Source: an uncultured Oscillospiraceae bacterium | GTDB taxonomy: Bacteria; Bacillota; Clostridia; Oscillospirales; Oscillospiraceae | Assembly (NCBI GenBank): GCA_947626265.1 | Contig: CANQRM010000016.1 | Coordinates: 1-64,000 of the forward strand | DNA length: 64,000 nt | Reading direction: 5' to 3' | Shown: positions 17,988-27,055 of the stretch, in pieces | Position numbering within the stretch: the stretch's first letter is position 1 | Layout: the number at the start of each line of letters is the position of its first letter | Made by a program: the position numbers and the translations under genes | The notes under the pieces: model-generated | Told to the model about the DNA's origin: nothing | Databases searched by the model: none | Seen by the model: only the letters and a program-made list of their open reading frames with translations

Positions 17988-19227
17988 ACGTACATCCATA
18001 AGAAGGGCTCTGGAGCCCCTGCACGCCTCCCCGGATACCTTGGAGGAGGTATTGGATATGATCGATAGGGAAAAAGCGGTAAAGCACATGAAAAAGACGG
18101 GCCGCAATACCATGCGGGGCGCGCTGATCGCGGCCATATTGGTGATTGCGCTCAGTGTCACGGCCTACGCCGTGGGGGAGTACACGGGATTTTTCGACAC
18201 GGTGTTCGGCGACGGGGCCCTCAAGAGCTATGAGCCCCAACACGTGGAGCTCACGGATAACGAGGGCAATGTGGTGAAGGAGTATGATACCGCCGGCCAG
18301 GAGCGGGTGCCCGTGGACCAGGAGATGGCCCAGCGGGTGCTGGACGGCAAGGTCGCCAGCTCCGGCGCGTCCCTCACCGTGGGGGACTACACCTGTACGG
18401 TGGAGGACGTAACTATGGCGGACAACGGCGTGGGCGTGATGACCTACACCATCGAGAGCGAAAAGGGCTTCCCTGACCTTCAGGTGACCGACGAGGGAGA
18501 GGGCACATTCTCCCTGGGCGGCGATCCCTGGCTGGCGGCCGGCGACGGGGAGAGCTACGTGCGGGACACGCCCATGGCCTACCCCGAGGGCGAGGGCAGC
18601 ATGGAAAGCTTTGGGCTGGATGTGGACTGCGCCCTGGTGGCCCGGGAGGACACGAAGCTGACGGTGGCGGCCTATATGGCCCTGTTCGATAAAGCGGAGC
18701 TGCCGGAAACGCTGGACGTGTACTTCTTCTTCGGGGACAAGGGGGATTTCTCCGACGAGTACAAGGTCACGGTGAAGCTCGCGGAGCCGGCGGAGACCGT
18801 GAAGATGACGGCGGACGGCTGGATAGCCAAGGTGTCCCCCATGGGCCTGGAGATCACGGCCCCGGAGGGGAACCCCTACGGCAATAACTATGTCTTCGGC
18901 GACATCGTCATCCATATGACCGACGGCAGCGAATATGGAGTGAAGCTGTCCGAGTCCGGCACCATGAATTTCCGCGTCTCCTGCATCGGCGAGGGGGTGA
19001 GCCGCTATGTCTTCAACCGGCTCATCGACCCGGACGCGGTGGAGAACATCACCGCCGTGGGCGACGCCTCCGGCTACCAGGACGAAAATGGCGAGCCCGT
19101 GCCCTACGAGGAGGCCTGGGTCGAGGTGGAACCGGAGCTGGTGGGCGACACGTGGACCAGCGGCGATGCCCTGAAGGAGGGTCTGAGTGAATTCCGCGTG
19201 GACCTGGACCTGACGTTCACGAAATGA
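17980..19227 (+). CDS. DUF4179-type membrane protein, probable anti-sigma factor
   Basis: A 415-residue protein with a short cytoplasmic N-terminus (1-45) that could bind sigma, one membrane segment (ALIAAILVIALSVTAYAVGEY, about 48-68) and a large outside domain beginning with the DUF4179-like GFFDTVFGDGALKSYE. It overlaps the ECF sigma gene, so it is likely the sensor/anti-sigma partner. The signal sensed is unknown. Confidence 0.78.
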   Translation: MNERTSIRRALEPLHASPDTLEEVLDMIDREKAVKHMKKTGRNTMRGALIAAILVIALSVTAYAVGEYTGFFDTVFGDGALKSYEPQHVELTDNEGNVVKEYDTAGQERVPVDQEMAQRVLDGKVASSGASLTVGDYTCTVEDVTMADNGVGVMTYTIESEKGFPDLQVTDEGEGTFSLGGDPWLAAGDGESYVRDTPMAYPEGEGSMESFGLDVDCALVAREDTKLTVAAYMALFDKAELPETLDVYFFFGDKGDFSDEYKVTVKLAEPAETVKMTADGWIAKVSPMGLEITAPEGNPYGNNYVFGDIVIHMTDGSEYGVKLSESGTMNFRVSCIGEGVSRYVFNRLIDPDAVENITAVGDASGYQDENGEPVPYEEAWVEVEPELVGDTWTSGDALKEGLSEFRVDLDLTFTK

Positions 19228-19255
19228 TATGTGGGGCGGCCCCTCGGGGCCGTCC

Positions 19256-19400
19256 TTCCTTATATGGCCCCCTTGTGCAAAGGGGGCTGGCAGCGCGTAA
19301 GCGCTGACTGAGGGATTGTCACGTCACGGACGTTTACAACCCCTCCACCGCACTTCGTGCGGTCCCCCTCCCCTTGCACAGGGGAGGCTTTTTATTGCCA
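19256..19400. repeat. Intergenic palindromic repeat element
   Basis: CCCCCTTGTGCAAAGGGGGC opens and a similar CCCCTTGCACAGGGGAGGC closes the unit, with small internal palindromes CAGCGCGTAAGCGCTG and CCGCACTTCGTGCGG. This style of GC-rich intergenic element is common in Oscillospiraceae genomes as I recall them. It may also terminate the DUF4179 transcript (GGGGAGGCTTTTTA). Confidence 0.6.
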
Positions 19401-19483
19401 GTCCGACGCGCGGTGAGAACCGGCAGTGCCCCGCACGCGCTCGGTGAGCGCAGCGAACTTTAGCGGGAGGGGCCCTGTCGGAC
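19401..19483. repeat. Dispersed intergenic repeat, copy 2
   Basis: 83 bp bounded by GTCCGAC and GTCGGAC and nearly identical to 14175-14255 in reverse orientation. It lies directly after the other repeat family and about 100 bases before cvpA. No gene is inside. Confidence 0.75.
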
Positions 19484-19584
19484 GAGGCCGCGCTATACCT
19501 GCCCTTTCACAATACTTGCGTTTATTGCCATTTGCGGTTATAATAGCAAGGATATTATGTCACTTTGAGAGAGGGGGCGGGCCC

Positions 19585-20274
19585 GTGGAGGCCAGAACGG
19601 TATATGACCTGGTCCTGGCGGCGATCATACTGCTCATCGCCTTTCGTGGCTGGCGGCAGGGCCTGCTCTCGGAGATACTGCGCCTGGCGGGCTGGGTGGC
19701 GGCGGCGGTGCTGGTGACCCGGTACGCCGGCGTCTGGGCCGAGAAGATATACCATACCGTCCTGGAGCCCCGGACGGTGGCGAAGGTGGCGGCGGCCATC
19801 CCCGCGGGAGCGGGGGCGGCCATGGGGAACGTGGCCGCGGCCATGCAGACCATCCAGAATGTCCTCAATTCCATGGGCGGCGTGCTGGGCGGGCAGATCA
19901 TCACCCCCGAGACCGCCGGCGCCATCCTGAACATGGCGGGGCAGGACGCGGCGGGCCTTGCCCGGGCCATATGCGCCACGGTGCTCCAGCCGGTGCTGGT
20001 GAGCCTGGTGCAGATGGTGCTGAGCGCGCTCATCCTGATAGGCTGCCTCATCGTGGCCCGCTTCTTCGCCCGGCTCTTCGCCTCCGGGAAGAGGCGGGAC
20101 TCCATCCTCTCCATGACCAACCGGCTCCTGGGCCTGGCCCTGGGCTTCGGGGAGGGCCTGGTGACCGGCTGGGCCTTCGTGTTTCTGCTGGACGTGGTGA
20201 CGCTGTTCGTCAGCACCTCTTGGCTCAATCAGCAGATCTTGCACAACACGTATCTCGTGAGACTGTTTTTGTGA
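19585..20274 (+). CDS. CvpA-family membrane protein
   Basis: A 229-residue protein whose start YDLVLAAIILLIAFRGWRQGLLSEILRLAGWVAA is the CvpA signature, followed by further hydrophobic helices. CvpA proteins are linked to colicin V production and to envelope homeostasis; the mechanism is unclear. I chose the GTG at 19585 because GAGAGGGGG precedes it; the frame runs upstream into the repeat, which argues against the longer form. Confidence 0.8.
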   Translation: MEARTVYDLVLAAIILLIAFRGWRQGLLSEILRLAGWVAAAVLVTRYAGVWAEKIYHTVLEPRTVAKVAAAIPAGAGAAMGNVAAAMQTIQNVLNSMGGVLGGQIITPETAGAILNMAGQDAAGLARAICATVLQPVLVSLVQMVLSALILIGCLIVARFFARLFASGKRRDSILSMTNRLLGLALGFGEGLVTGWAFVFLLDVVTLFVSTSWLNQQILHNTYLVRLFL

Positions 20275-20284
20275 GGGATAAGAT

Positions 20285-21796
20285 ATGGTAACGAACGTAC
20301 TGGACTATCTGGACGCCTCCGCGGCCCGGCTGCCGGACAAGATCGCCTTCGGCGGGGACAAGAGCGCCCTGACCTTCGCCCAGCTGCGGGACATGGCCCG
20401 CCGGGGCGGGACGTACCTCGCCGGGCGCATCGGCCCCCGCCGGCCTGTGGCGGTGTTCATGGAGAAGACGCCGGAGTGTCTCGCCGCCTTTTTCGCGGCG
20501 GTGAGCGCCGGGTGCTTCTATGTGCCCCTGGACACCAAGATGCCCGCCGAGCGGATCAAGCTCATCTTCGACACCCTCCACCCGGCGTTCGTTTTCTATG
20601 ACGAGAAGAACGCCGACGCGGCTCAGGCCGTGGCGGGCCAGGCGGGCTGCGCCCTCTTTTCCGAGGCCATCAAGACTGAGCCGGACGAGGAAAAATTGGC
20701 TGCTATCCGGGCGGCCCATACGGACACGGACCTATTGTACGTCCTCTTTACCAGCGGTTCCACCGGCGTGCCCAAAGGCGTCACCATCAGCCACCGGTCC
20801 ATGGTGGACTACGCCGACTGGCTCCATGACGCGCTGGATATGAACGAGAGCTGCGTCATCGGCAACCAGGCACCCTTCGTGTTCGACAACTCCACCTTGG
20901 ACATCTATTCCACCCTCAAAAACGGCTGCACCACCTGGATCATCCCCAAGAAGTGCTTCACCTTCCCCAAGAGCATGATGCAGTTTCTCCGGGAGCATGA
21001 GATAGACACCATCTTCTTCGTGCCCTCGGCCCTCATATCCATCGCTAACTCCGGCATATTGGACATAGACCCGCCCGCGCAGCTCAAGCGCGTCTACTTC
21101 TGCGGCGAGGTCATGCCCAACCGCCAGCTCAACATGTGGCGGCGGGCGGTGCCGGGGGCTACGTACTGCAACATGTACGGCCCCACGGAGATCACCGACG
21201 TGTGCGCCTATTACGTGGTGGACCGGGACTTTGACGACGACGACCCCCTGCCCATCGGCAAGGCCTGCGAAAATTCCCGCATCATCCTTTTGAACGACGA
21301 AAATGAGCTGGCAGGGCCCGGCGAGACCGGGGAGCTGTGCGTGCTGGGGACGTGCCTGTCCCTGGGCTATTACAACAACCCCGCCCAGACGGAGAAGGCT
21401 TTTGTGCAGAACCCTCTCAACACCCTCTTCCACGAGCGGATGTACCGCACCGGGGACCTGGCCCGCTATAACGAGCGGGGGGAGATCATGTTCCAGGGCC
21501 GGAAGGACTTTCAGATCAAGCACCAGGGCTGCTACCGCATCGAGCTGGGGGAGATCGAGACGGCGCTCTTAGCCGACCCCGGCGTGTCCAACGGCTGCTG
21601 CCTCTTCGACGGGGAGAAGGACGAGATCGTGTGCGTGTACATGGGCCCGGCGGAGCCGGGGGAGCTGGCCAAGGCTCTCGCGGTGAAGCTTCCCAGCTAC
21701 ATGATGCCCAACCGGTATGTGCATCTGGACAGGCTTCCCATGACCATCAACGACAAGATAGACCGGGTGACCCTTAAAAAGGAACACATCGGATAA
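20285..21796 (+). CDS. Amino-acid adenylating enzyme (DltA/NRPS A-domain type)
   Basis: A 503-residue ANL-superfamily enzyme that activates a carboxylate with ATP. Core motifs are present in order: LYVLFTSGSTGVPKGV (A3), NMYGPTEITDV (A5), MYRTGDLARYNERGEIMFQGRKD (A7/A8) and the A10 lysine in TINDKIDRVTLKK. It is closest in look to D-alanine:carrier ligase and stand-alone A domains. No carrier-protein, DltB or DltD gene lies nearby; the next gene is a tRNA-editing-like protein. Substrate and acceptor are unknown. Confidence 0.82.
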   Translation: MVTNVLDYLDASAARLPDKIAFGGDKSALTFAQLRDMARRGGTYLAGRIGPRRPVAVFMEKTPECLAAFFAAVSAGCFYVPLDTKMPAERIKLIFDTLHPAFVFYDEKNADAAQAVAGQAGCALFSEAIKTEPDEEKLAAIRAAHTDTDLLYVLFTSGSTGVPKGVTISHRSMVDYADWLHDALDMNESCVIGNQAPFVFDNSTLDIYSTLKNGCTTWIIPKKCFTFPKSMMQFLREHEIDTIFFVPSALISIANSGILDIDPPAQLKRVYFCGEVMPNRQLNMWRRAVPGATYCNMYGPTEITDVCAYYVVDRDFDDDDPLPIGKACENSRIILLNDENELAGPGETGELCVLGTCLSLGYYNNPAQTEKAFVQNPLNTLFHERMYRTGDLARYNERGEIMFQGRKDFQIKHQGCYRIELGEIETALLADPGVSNGCCLFDGEKDEIVCVYMGPAEPGELAKALAVKLPSYMMPNRYVHLDRLPMTINDKIDRVTLKKEHIG

Positions 21797-21811
21797 GGCG
21801 GGAGGAGAGAG

Positions 21812-22363
21812 ATGGAGCTTTTCCACGGGTCCCCGGCGGACATGACCGGCCGACTGGACAGAGAGGTGCGGGCCTACGCCCTGCTGGACAAAGTGGGCGT
21901 GGACTTTTACCGCACGGACCACCCGGACGCCCCCTCCACCACCATGGAGGTCTGCGCCCAGGTGGACGCGGTGCTGAACGTACATATCTGCAAGAACCTG
22001 TTTCTCTGCAACCGCCAGCAGACGGATTTTTATCTGCTCATCATGCCCGGCGACAAGCACTTCAAGACGAAGGAGCTTTCCCACCAGCTGGGCGTGAGCA
22101 GGCTCAGCTTTGCCGACGGGGAGCACATGGAGCGGTACCTGGGCGTGTCCCCCGGGAGCGTCACGGTGCTGGGGCTGATGAACGACGCGGAAAACCGGGT
22201 GCGGCTCATCATCGACGAGGACGTACTCAAAGAGGAGTGGTTCGGCTGCCACCCCTGCATGAACACCAGCTCCGTGAAGTTCCGCACGGCGGACCTGACG
22301 GAAAAGCTGCTGCCCGCCATGGACCATGAGCCCACGGTGGTGCACCTCACAGGCGAGGACTGA
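21812..22363 (+). CDS. YbaK/ProX-type aminoacyl-tRNA deacylase-like protein
   Basis: A 183-residue protein of the prolyl-tRNA-editing (YbaK/INS) superfamily. FYRTDHPDAPSTTMEVCAQVDAVLNVHICKNLFLCN and FYLLIMPGDKHFKTKELSHQLGVSRLSFAD match ProXp-type free-standing editing domains that hydrolyse mischarged tRNA(Pro). It follows the adenylating enzyme by 15 bases with GGGAGGAGAG as ribosome site, so the two are probably one operon. True substrate not determined. Confidence 0.82.
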   Translation: MELFHGSPADMTGRLDREVRAYALLDKVGVDFYRTDHPDAPSTTMEVCAQVDAVLNVHICKNLFLCNRQQTDFYLLIMPGDKHFKTKELSHQLGVSRLSFADGEHMERYLGVSPGSVTVLGLMNDAENRVRLIIDEDVLKEEWFGCHPCMNTSSVKFRTADLTEKLLPAMDHEPTVVHLTGED

Positions 22364-22388
22364 ACTGGTAAATAATCCCTGGAAATCG

Positions 22389-22415
22389 GGGCCGGCGTCT
22401 GCCGGCCCTGTCTTT
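22389..22415 (+). terminator. Rho-independent terminator
   Basis: GGGCCGGC, loop GTCT, GCCGGCCC, then TGTCTTTTT. It isolates the adenylating-enzyme operon from the tricarboxylate transporter operon. Confidence 0.85.
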
Positions 22416-22511
22416 TTATGTAAATAAAAAGTTGTATGTGACATTTATTGTGAAATATACAAAATCATCCCGCGTTACAATACAGATTATTGAAAAATGC
22501 ACAAAGACCGT

Positions 22512-22552
22512 ACAACTTTATGAAAAATCATCAAAAATTGATTGAAAGTTGT
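22512..22552. promoter_or_regulatory. Candidate operator of the tct operon
   Basis: ACAACTTT (22512-22519) and AAAGTTGT (22545-22552) form an eight-base inverted repeat overlapping the predicted -35. A third AAAGTTGT lies at 22428-22435. The GntR/LacI regulator at the end of the operon is the obvious candidate binder. Confidence 0.5.
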
Positions 22553-22571
22553 CTCCTGGAAATGGTATAGT
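22542..22571 (+). promoter_or_regulatory. Promoter of the tct operon
   Basis: TTGAAA (22542-22547) and TATAGT (22566-22571), 18 bases apart, about 60 bases before the TctC start. Confidence 0.6.
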
Positions 22572-22633
22572 GTGACCAAAGAAACCACAAGTAACTCACA
22601 CCCTACCCAAAAAATTTGAAAAGGAGACACAAC

Positions 22634-23608
22634 ATGAAGAAGAGTATCCGCCGTCTGTGCCTGGTCCTGGCGCTGGTCATGGTGATGAGCTTCGCCACCG
22701 CCACCTCCGCCTTCGCCGCCGACACCTGGACCGTCACCTGCCCCTGGGCTCCCGATGGCGTCGCCTCTCTGGTCAGCCAGAAGGCCGCCTCCCTGAGCAC
22801 CGAGTATTCCAAGGACATCACCTTGGTGGCCGAGGCCATCAAGGGCGACGCCGCCACCGTCAACACCTGGGTCCTGGACAACGAGGCCAACGACCCCAGC
22901 CTGGTCTTCGTGGGCGAGGGCCTTCTGTCCATCACGGCCACCATGGACCCGGCCAAGCTGCAGTTCGGCTATGAGGATTTCGTGTTCGTCGAGAACCTCT
23001 ATTCCTCCGTGTTCGTGCTGAGCGCGGACGCCAAGCTGGAGATCGAGAACATCGAGGACCTGCAGGCCTATGTGGCCGACGCTGAGGAGATCACCGTGGC
23101 CACCAACGGCGCCACCGGCTCCGAGGCCTTCCTGGCCGCGGCCCTGTTCGGCTCCATGGGCGCGGGCGACGCGCTGAAGCTGGTGCCCTATCAGTCCGCT
23201 GCCGAGGCCGCTCAGGCCGTGTCCCGCGGCGAGACCGATTTCGCCGTCTCCCACCAGTCCCAGATCCTGGAGACCTACAACCAGGGCGGCGTGACCGTGG
23301 TGTGCGCGTTCGATGAGGGCGCCATCGAGAACGGCCCCTTCGCCGGCATCGAGGGCGTGGGCCAGTATGGCTATCCCTATTTCCGCAACCGCTGCTTCAT
23401 CATGGCCCGCGCCGGCACCGACGAGGCGACCGTCGCGGCCCTGAAGGCCCTCTATGACGACATCCTGGCCGACGAGGAAGTGGTGGAGTGGCTGCACGAC
23501 ACCATGCTCCTGGAAGTGGACACCATGACCGTGGAGGACGTGGAGGCCCACGTGGAGAACGTGACCAACATCGTCAACGAGTACATCGACATCGTTCAGC
23601 CCGCCTGA
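22634..23608 (+). CDS. tctC: Tripartite tricarboxylate transporter substrate-binding protein (TctC)
   Basis: A 324-residue extracytoplasmic solute receptor of the Bug/TctC family, which captures carboxylates. The mature start TWTVTCPWAPDGVASLVSQ and NGATGSEAFLAAALFGSMG fit the family. The signal peptide ends SAFA-AD without a lipobox cysteine, like the sugar-binding protein at 5690. The ATG at 22634 follows AAGGAGAC. A strong hairpin directly after the gene probably lets it be made in excess over TctB and TctA. Confidence 0.85.
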   Translation: MKKSIRRLCLVLALVMVMSFATATSAFAADTWTVTCPWAPDGVASLVSQKAASLSTEYSKDITLVAEAIKGDAATVNTWVLDNEANDPSLVFVGEGLLSITATMDPAKLQFGYEDFVFVENLYSSVFVLSADAKLEIENIEDLQAYVADAEEITVATNGATGSEAFLAAALFGSMGAGDALKLVPYQSAAEAAQAVSRGETDFAVSHQSQILETYNQGGVTVVCAFDEGAIENGPFAGIEGVGQYGYPYFRNRCFIMARAGTDEATVAALKALYDDILADEEVVEWLHDTMLLEVDTMTVEDVEAHVENVTNIVNEYIDIVQPA

Positions 23609-23620
23609 GCGGATATCATC

Positions 23621-23655
23621 GGGGGAATGGGCTAAGCCCATTCCCCCTTCTTTTT
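23621..23655 (+). terminator. Intra-operon attenuating terminator
   Basis: Perfect 12-base stem GGGGGAATGGGC with loop TAA, followed by TTCTTTTTT. It lies between tctC and tctB and probably reduces read-through. Confidence 0.8.
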
Positions 23656-23678
23656 TCTGGAAGGGAGGAATATTTCCT

Positions 23679-24173
23679 GTGAAGGGGAAAATGGATAAGC
23701 TGGGCGAAAAGCTGAAAGGGAAGGAGATACGCATCCCCGTGGACCTGACGGTGGGCGTTGTCTTTTTCCTGTTCGCCGTGGTGGTGATGCTGCTCATGCC
23801 CAGCCAGGTGGCCGTGTCCGAGCGGGACGTGGTCAACGGCCGGGCCTTCCCGGAACTGCTGATGTGGCTGATGATGGCCTGCTGCGCCGGGCTCGTCATC
23901 AAGGAGATCGTGAAGATCGTCCGCAAGCAGCCCTTGGAGTATAAGACCATCAATCTGCTGGTGGAGCTCAAGGCCCTCATCATCATCGCTATCCTCATCA
24001 TCACCTACGTGCTGTGCCGGGTGACGGACCTGTTCGTGGTGGGCGCGGTATTCTGCGCGCTGGCGTTCCTTATCTATTTCCGGTGCAAAAAGCCCCTCTA
24101 TTACGTCATCACCGTGGGGCTGGCCGTGGGCATCTGGGCCGCGTTCCGCTTTTTGCTGAACGTGCGCTTTTAA
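23679..24173 (+). CDS. tctB: Tripartite tricarboxylate transporter small membrane subunit (TctB)
   Basis: A 164-residue protein with four hydrophobic segments (about 24-45, 63-80, 93-115, 119-160), the normal TctB size and topology, placed between TctC and TctA. I use the GTG at 23679, which is 10 bases from AAGGGAGGA; an ATG four codons later is the alternative. Sequence conservation in TctB is low, so position in the operon is the main evidence. Confidence 0.82.
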   Translation: MKGKMDKLGEKLKGKEIRIPVDLTVGVVFFLFAVVVMLLMPSQVAVSERDVVNGRAFPELLMWLMMACCAGLVIKEIVKIVRKQPLEYKTINLLVELKALIIIAILIITYVLCRVTDLFVVGAVFCALAFLIYFRCKKPLYYVITVGLAVGIWAAFRFLLNVRF

Positions 24174-24188
24174 AGGAGGGGTCGGAAA

Positions 24189-25697
24189 ATGCTGCAACAT
24201 ATCATCCCGGCCAGCGGCCTGTTATTTACATTGCAGAACATCCTGTGGATCAACATAGGCGTGTTCATCGGCGCGGTCTTCGCCGCCATCCCCGGCCTGA
24301 CCGTCATCCTGTGCGTCATATTGTTCCTGCCCGTGACCTACTCTATGTCCGCCATCCCCGGCATGATGTTCCTTCTGGGCATCTACTGCGCCGGCGGCTA
24401 CGGAGGCAGCGTCTCGGCCATCCTCATCAACACCCCGGGCACGCCCCACGCCGCCGCCACCATGCTGGACGGACACCCCCTGTCCAAGGCGGGGCGCACC
24501 AAGGCGGCGCTGAAGATAGCCCTCTATGCCTCCACCTTCGGCGGCATTTTCTCCGCCCTGGCCCTGCTGTTCCTGGGCCCCCAGGTGGCGAAGCTGGCCG
24601 CCCAGCTGGGCACGCCGGAGTGCTTCATGGTGTGCGTGTTCGGCCTGACCATCATCGCGGGCGTGTCCGGCAAGAGCATGGTCCGGGGCATCATCGCCGC
24701 GTGCCTGGGCCTTCTCATCTCCTGCATCGGCTCGGACCCCATGACCAGCTACGATAGGTTCACCTTCGGCGTCAATAGGCTGTATCTGGGCCTGGACCTG
24801 GCCGTGTGCCTCATCGGCCTGTTCGCCCTGGTGGAGATCGTCTCCCGGGCGGAGCAGAAGCCGGGCGAGCTGCACATGGACACCAAAAAGATGCACGACA
24901 ACGGCGCCATCACGAAGGAGGAGTATAAGCGCATGGCCCGGCCCACGATCATGGGCTCCCTCATCGGCGTGCTGGTGGGCATCATCCCCGGCACGGGCGC
25001 GTCCGAGGCCAGCTGGTTCAGCTACAGCCAGGCCAAGAGCATGTCCAAACACCCGGAGGAGTTCGGCCACGGCTCCGTGGAGGGCGTCGCGGCGGCGGAG
25101 TCCGCCAACAACGCCGTCACCGGCGCCACGCTCATCCCCCTGCTGACCCTGGGCATCCCCGGGGACGGCACGGTGGCCATCATGCTCTCGGCGCTGATGA
25201 TCAACGGCCTGAACCCCGGTCTCTCCCTCTTCACCACCCAGGGCGACATCATGTACGCCATCATGCTGGGCCTCATATTGGTCAACATCTTCATGCTCCT
25301 GCAGGGCAAGATACTGACACCCATTTTCGCGAAGGTGGTGTCCATCCCCCAGGAGATTTTGACCCCCATCATCGTGATATTCTGCTTTGCCGGGGCCTAC
25401 TCGGTGAACAAGAACTATTTCGACGTGTGCGTGGCCCTGGTATTCTGCGTGCTGGCCTGGATACTGCGGAAGCTTGACATGCCCCCGGTGCCCATCCTGC
25501 TGGGCCTGGTGCTGGGCAAGATGACCGAGACCAACTTCCGCCGGGCGCTGCTCATCTCCAACGGCAGCCCCAAGATCTTCGTCAGCAGCGTCTACTGCTG
25601 GATATTCATCGGCCTCATCGTGCTGGCCGTGGGCACCATCCTGCGGGGCAAGATCAAGGATAGAAAAGCCAAGGCCGCCCCACCCAAGGAGGAATGA
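24189..25697 (+). CDS. tctA: Tripartite tricarboxylate transporter large permease (TctA)
   Basis: A 502-residue membrane permease. GVFIGAVFAAIPGLTVILCVILFLPVTY, YCAGGYGGSVSAILINTPGTPHAAATMLDGHPLSKAG and GIIPGTGASEASWFSYSQAKSMSKHPEEFGHGSVEGVAAAESANNA are the two duplicated TctA signature regions. It drives ion-coupled uptake of di- or tricarboxylates or related acids. Ribosome site AAAGGAGGGG. Confidence 0.92.
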   Translation: MLQHIIPASGLLFTLQNILWINIGVFIGAVFAAIPGLTVILCVILFLPVTYSMSAIPGMMFLLGIYCAGGYGGSVSAILINTPGTPHAAATMLDGHPLSKAGRTKAALKIALYASTFGGIFSALALLFLGPQVAKLAAQLGTPECFMVCVFGLTIIAGVSGKSMVRGIIAACLGLLISCIGSDPMTSYDRFTFGVNRLYLGLDLAVCLIGLFALVEIVSRAEQKPGELHMDTKKMHDNGAITKEEYKRMARPTIMGSLIGVLVGIIPGTGASEASWFSYSQAKSMSKHPEEFGHGSVEGVAAAESANNAVTGATLIPLLTLGIPGDGTVAIMLSALMINGLNPGLSLFTTQGDIMYAIMLGLILVNIFMLLQGKILTPIFAKVVSIPQEILTPIIVIFCFAGAYSVNKNYFDVCVALVFCVLAWILRKLDMPPVPILLGLVLGKMTETNFRRALLISNGSPKIFVSSVYCWIFIGLIVLAVGTILRGKIKDRKAKAAPPKEE

Positions 25698-25698
25698 C

Positions 25699-27051
25699 AT
25701 GGCATACAACATCGTATTCTACTTTACCGACCAGCAGCGCTGGGATACCTGCGGCTGCTTCGGCCAGCCCTTGGACATCACTCCCAACCTGGATAAGCTG
25801 GCCGCGGAGGGCGTGAAGTTCGACAACGCCTTCTCCCCCCAGCCGGTGTGCGGCCCCTGCCGGGCCCTGTTCCAGACCGGCCGCTACCCCACGGAGACGG
25901 GGTGCTTCCGCAACAACATCATGCTGCCGCCCAATGTCAAGACCCTGGGCCAATACATAGAGGAGGCGGGCTATGAGACCGCCTACATCGGCAAGTGGCA
26001 CCTGGCCAGCGACGGGGAGCTGGAAAAGCCCCCGGTCATCGACCATACCATAACCGCCATCCCCAGGGAACTGCGGGGCGGCTATACCGGCTACTGGCGC
26101 ACCGCCGACGTGCTGGAGTTCACCTCCCACGGCTATGACGGCTTCGTCTTCGACGAGAACGACAACAAGATCGAGTTCAAGGGCTACCGGGCCGACTGCA
26201 TCAACGACCTGGCCCTGCAGTTCTTCGATACCTACGATAGGAAAAAGCCCTTCTTCATGACTGTCTCCCAGATCGAGCCCCACCACCAGAACGACCACCG
26301 GCACTATGAGGGGCCGGAGGGGTCGAAGGAGAGATTCAAAAACTTCGTCCTGCCCCACGACCTGGAGGTATTGAAGGGCAACGCGGCGGAGGAGTACCCC
26401 GACTATCTGGGCCAGTGCGCCGCCCTGGACGAGAACCTGGGCCGGCTCATCGAGAGGCTGAAGAAAGAGGGCCTCTACGACAACACCGTCATCATTTTCG
26501 CCTCCGACCACGGCAGCCACTTCATGACCCGCAACCGGGACGAGCACCTGAACGGCTACGACGACTACAAGCGCTCCTGCCACGACGGGTGCCTGCACGT
26601 GCCCCTGGTCATCGCCGGCGGCCCCTACAAGGGGGGCGTCGCCATCCAGGACCTGGTGAGCACCGAGAGCCTGCCCAAGACCATCCTGGCCATTGCCGGG
26701 GTGGACGTGGGCGACAAGATGATCGGCGAGAACCTTTTGGACGTGGTGGAGCATAAAGACCCCGCCCGGCCCAACGAGGTGTTCGCCCAGATATCCGAAA
26801 GCCGGGTGGGCCGGTGCGTGCGCACGCCGGAATGGCTCTACGCCGTGTACGCCCCCGGGGTCAACGGCGGCGAGGCCGCCGCGGCGGATGTGTACGCCGA
26901 CGACTTCCTCTACGATATGAAGAAGGACCCTTGGCAGCTTGACAATGTGGTGGCCGACCCGGCTTACGCCGGGGTGAAGGCGGAGCTGCGGCAGAAGCTG
27001 CTGGACTGGATAGAGCGGGCCGAGGGCGTGCGCCCGGCCATCACCGACTGA
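25699..27051 (+). CDS. Sulfatase (formylglycine-type)
   Basis: A 450-residue arylsulfatase-type hydrolase. D11 and Q12 in FYFTDQQRWDT belong to the metal site. C51-G-P-C-R55 fits the C/S-x-P-x-R signature whose first residue is turned into formylglycine. YIGKWHL and FASDHGSHF supply further active-site residues. It has no signal peptide, so it acts in the cytoplasm, presumably on a sulfated compound taken up by the TctABC system, whose gene ends one base before. It needs an anaerobic sulfatase-maturing enzyme, not seen here. Confidence 0.88.
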   Translation: MAYNIVFYFTDQQRWDTCGCFGQPLDITPNLDKLAAEGVKFDNAFSPQPVCGPCRALFQTGRYPTETGCFRNNIMLPPNVKTLGQYIEEAGYETAYIGKWHLASDGELEKPPVIDHTITAIPRELRGGYTGYWRTADVLEFTSHGYDGFVFDENDNKIEFKGYRADCINDLALQFFDTYDRKKPFFMTVSQIEPHHQNDHRHYEGPEGSKERFKNFVLPHDLEVLKGNAAEEYPDYLGQCAALDENLGRLIERLKKEGLYDNTVIIFASDHGSHFMTRNRDEHLNGYDDYKRSCHDGCLHVPLVIAGGPYKGGVAIQDLVSTESLPKTILAIAGVDVGDKMIGENLLDVVEHKDPARPNEVFAQISESRVGRCVRTPEWLYAVYAPGVNGGEAAAADVYADDFLYDMKKDPWQLDNVVADPAYAGVKAELRQKLLDWIERAEGVRPAITD

Positions 27052-27055
27052 GGGC

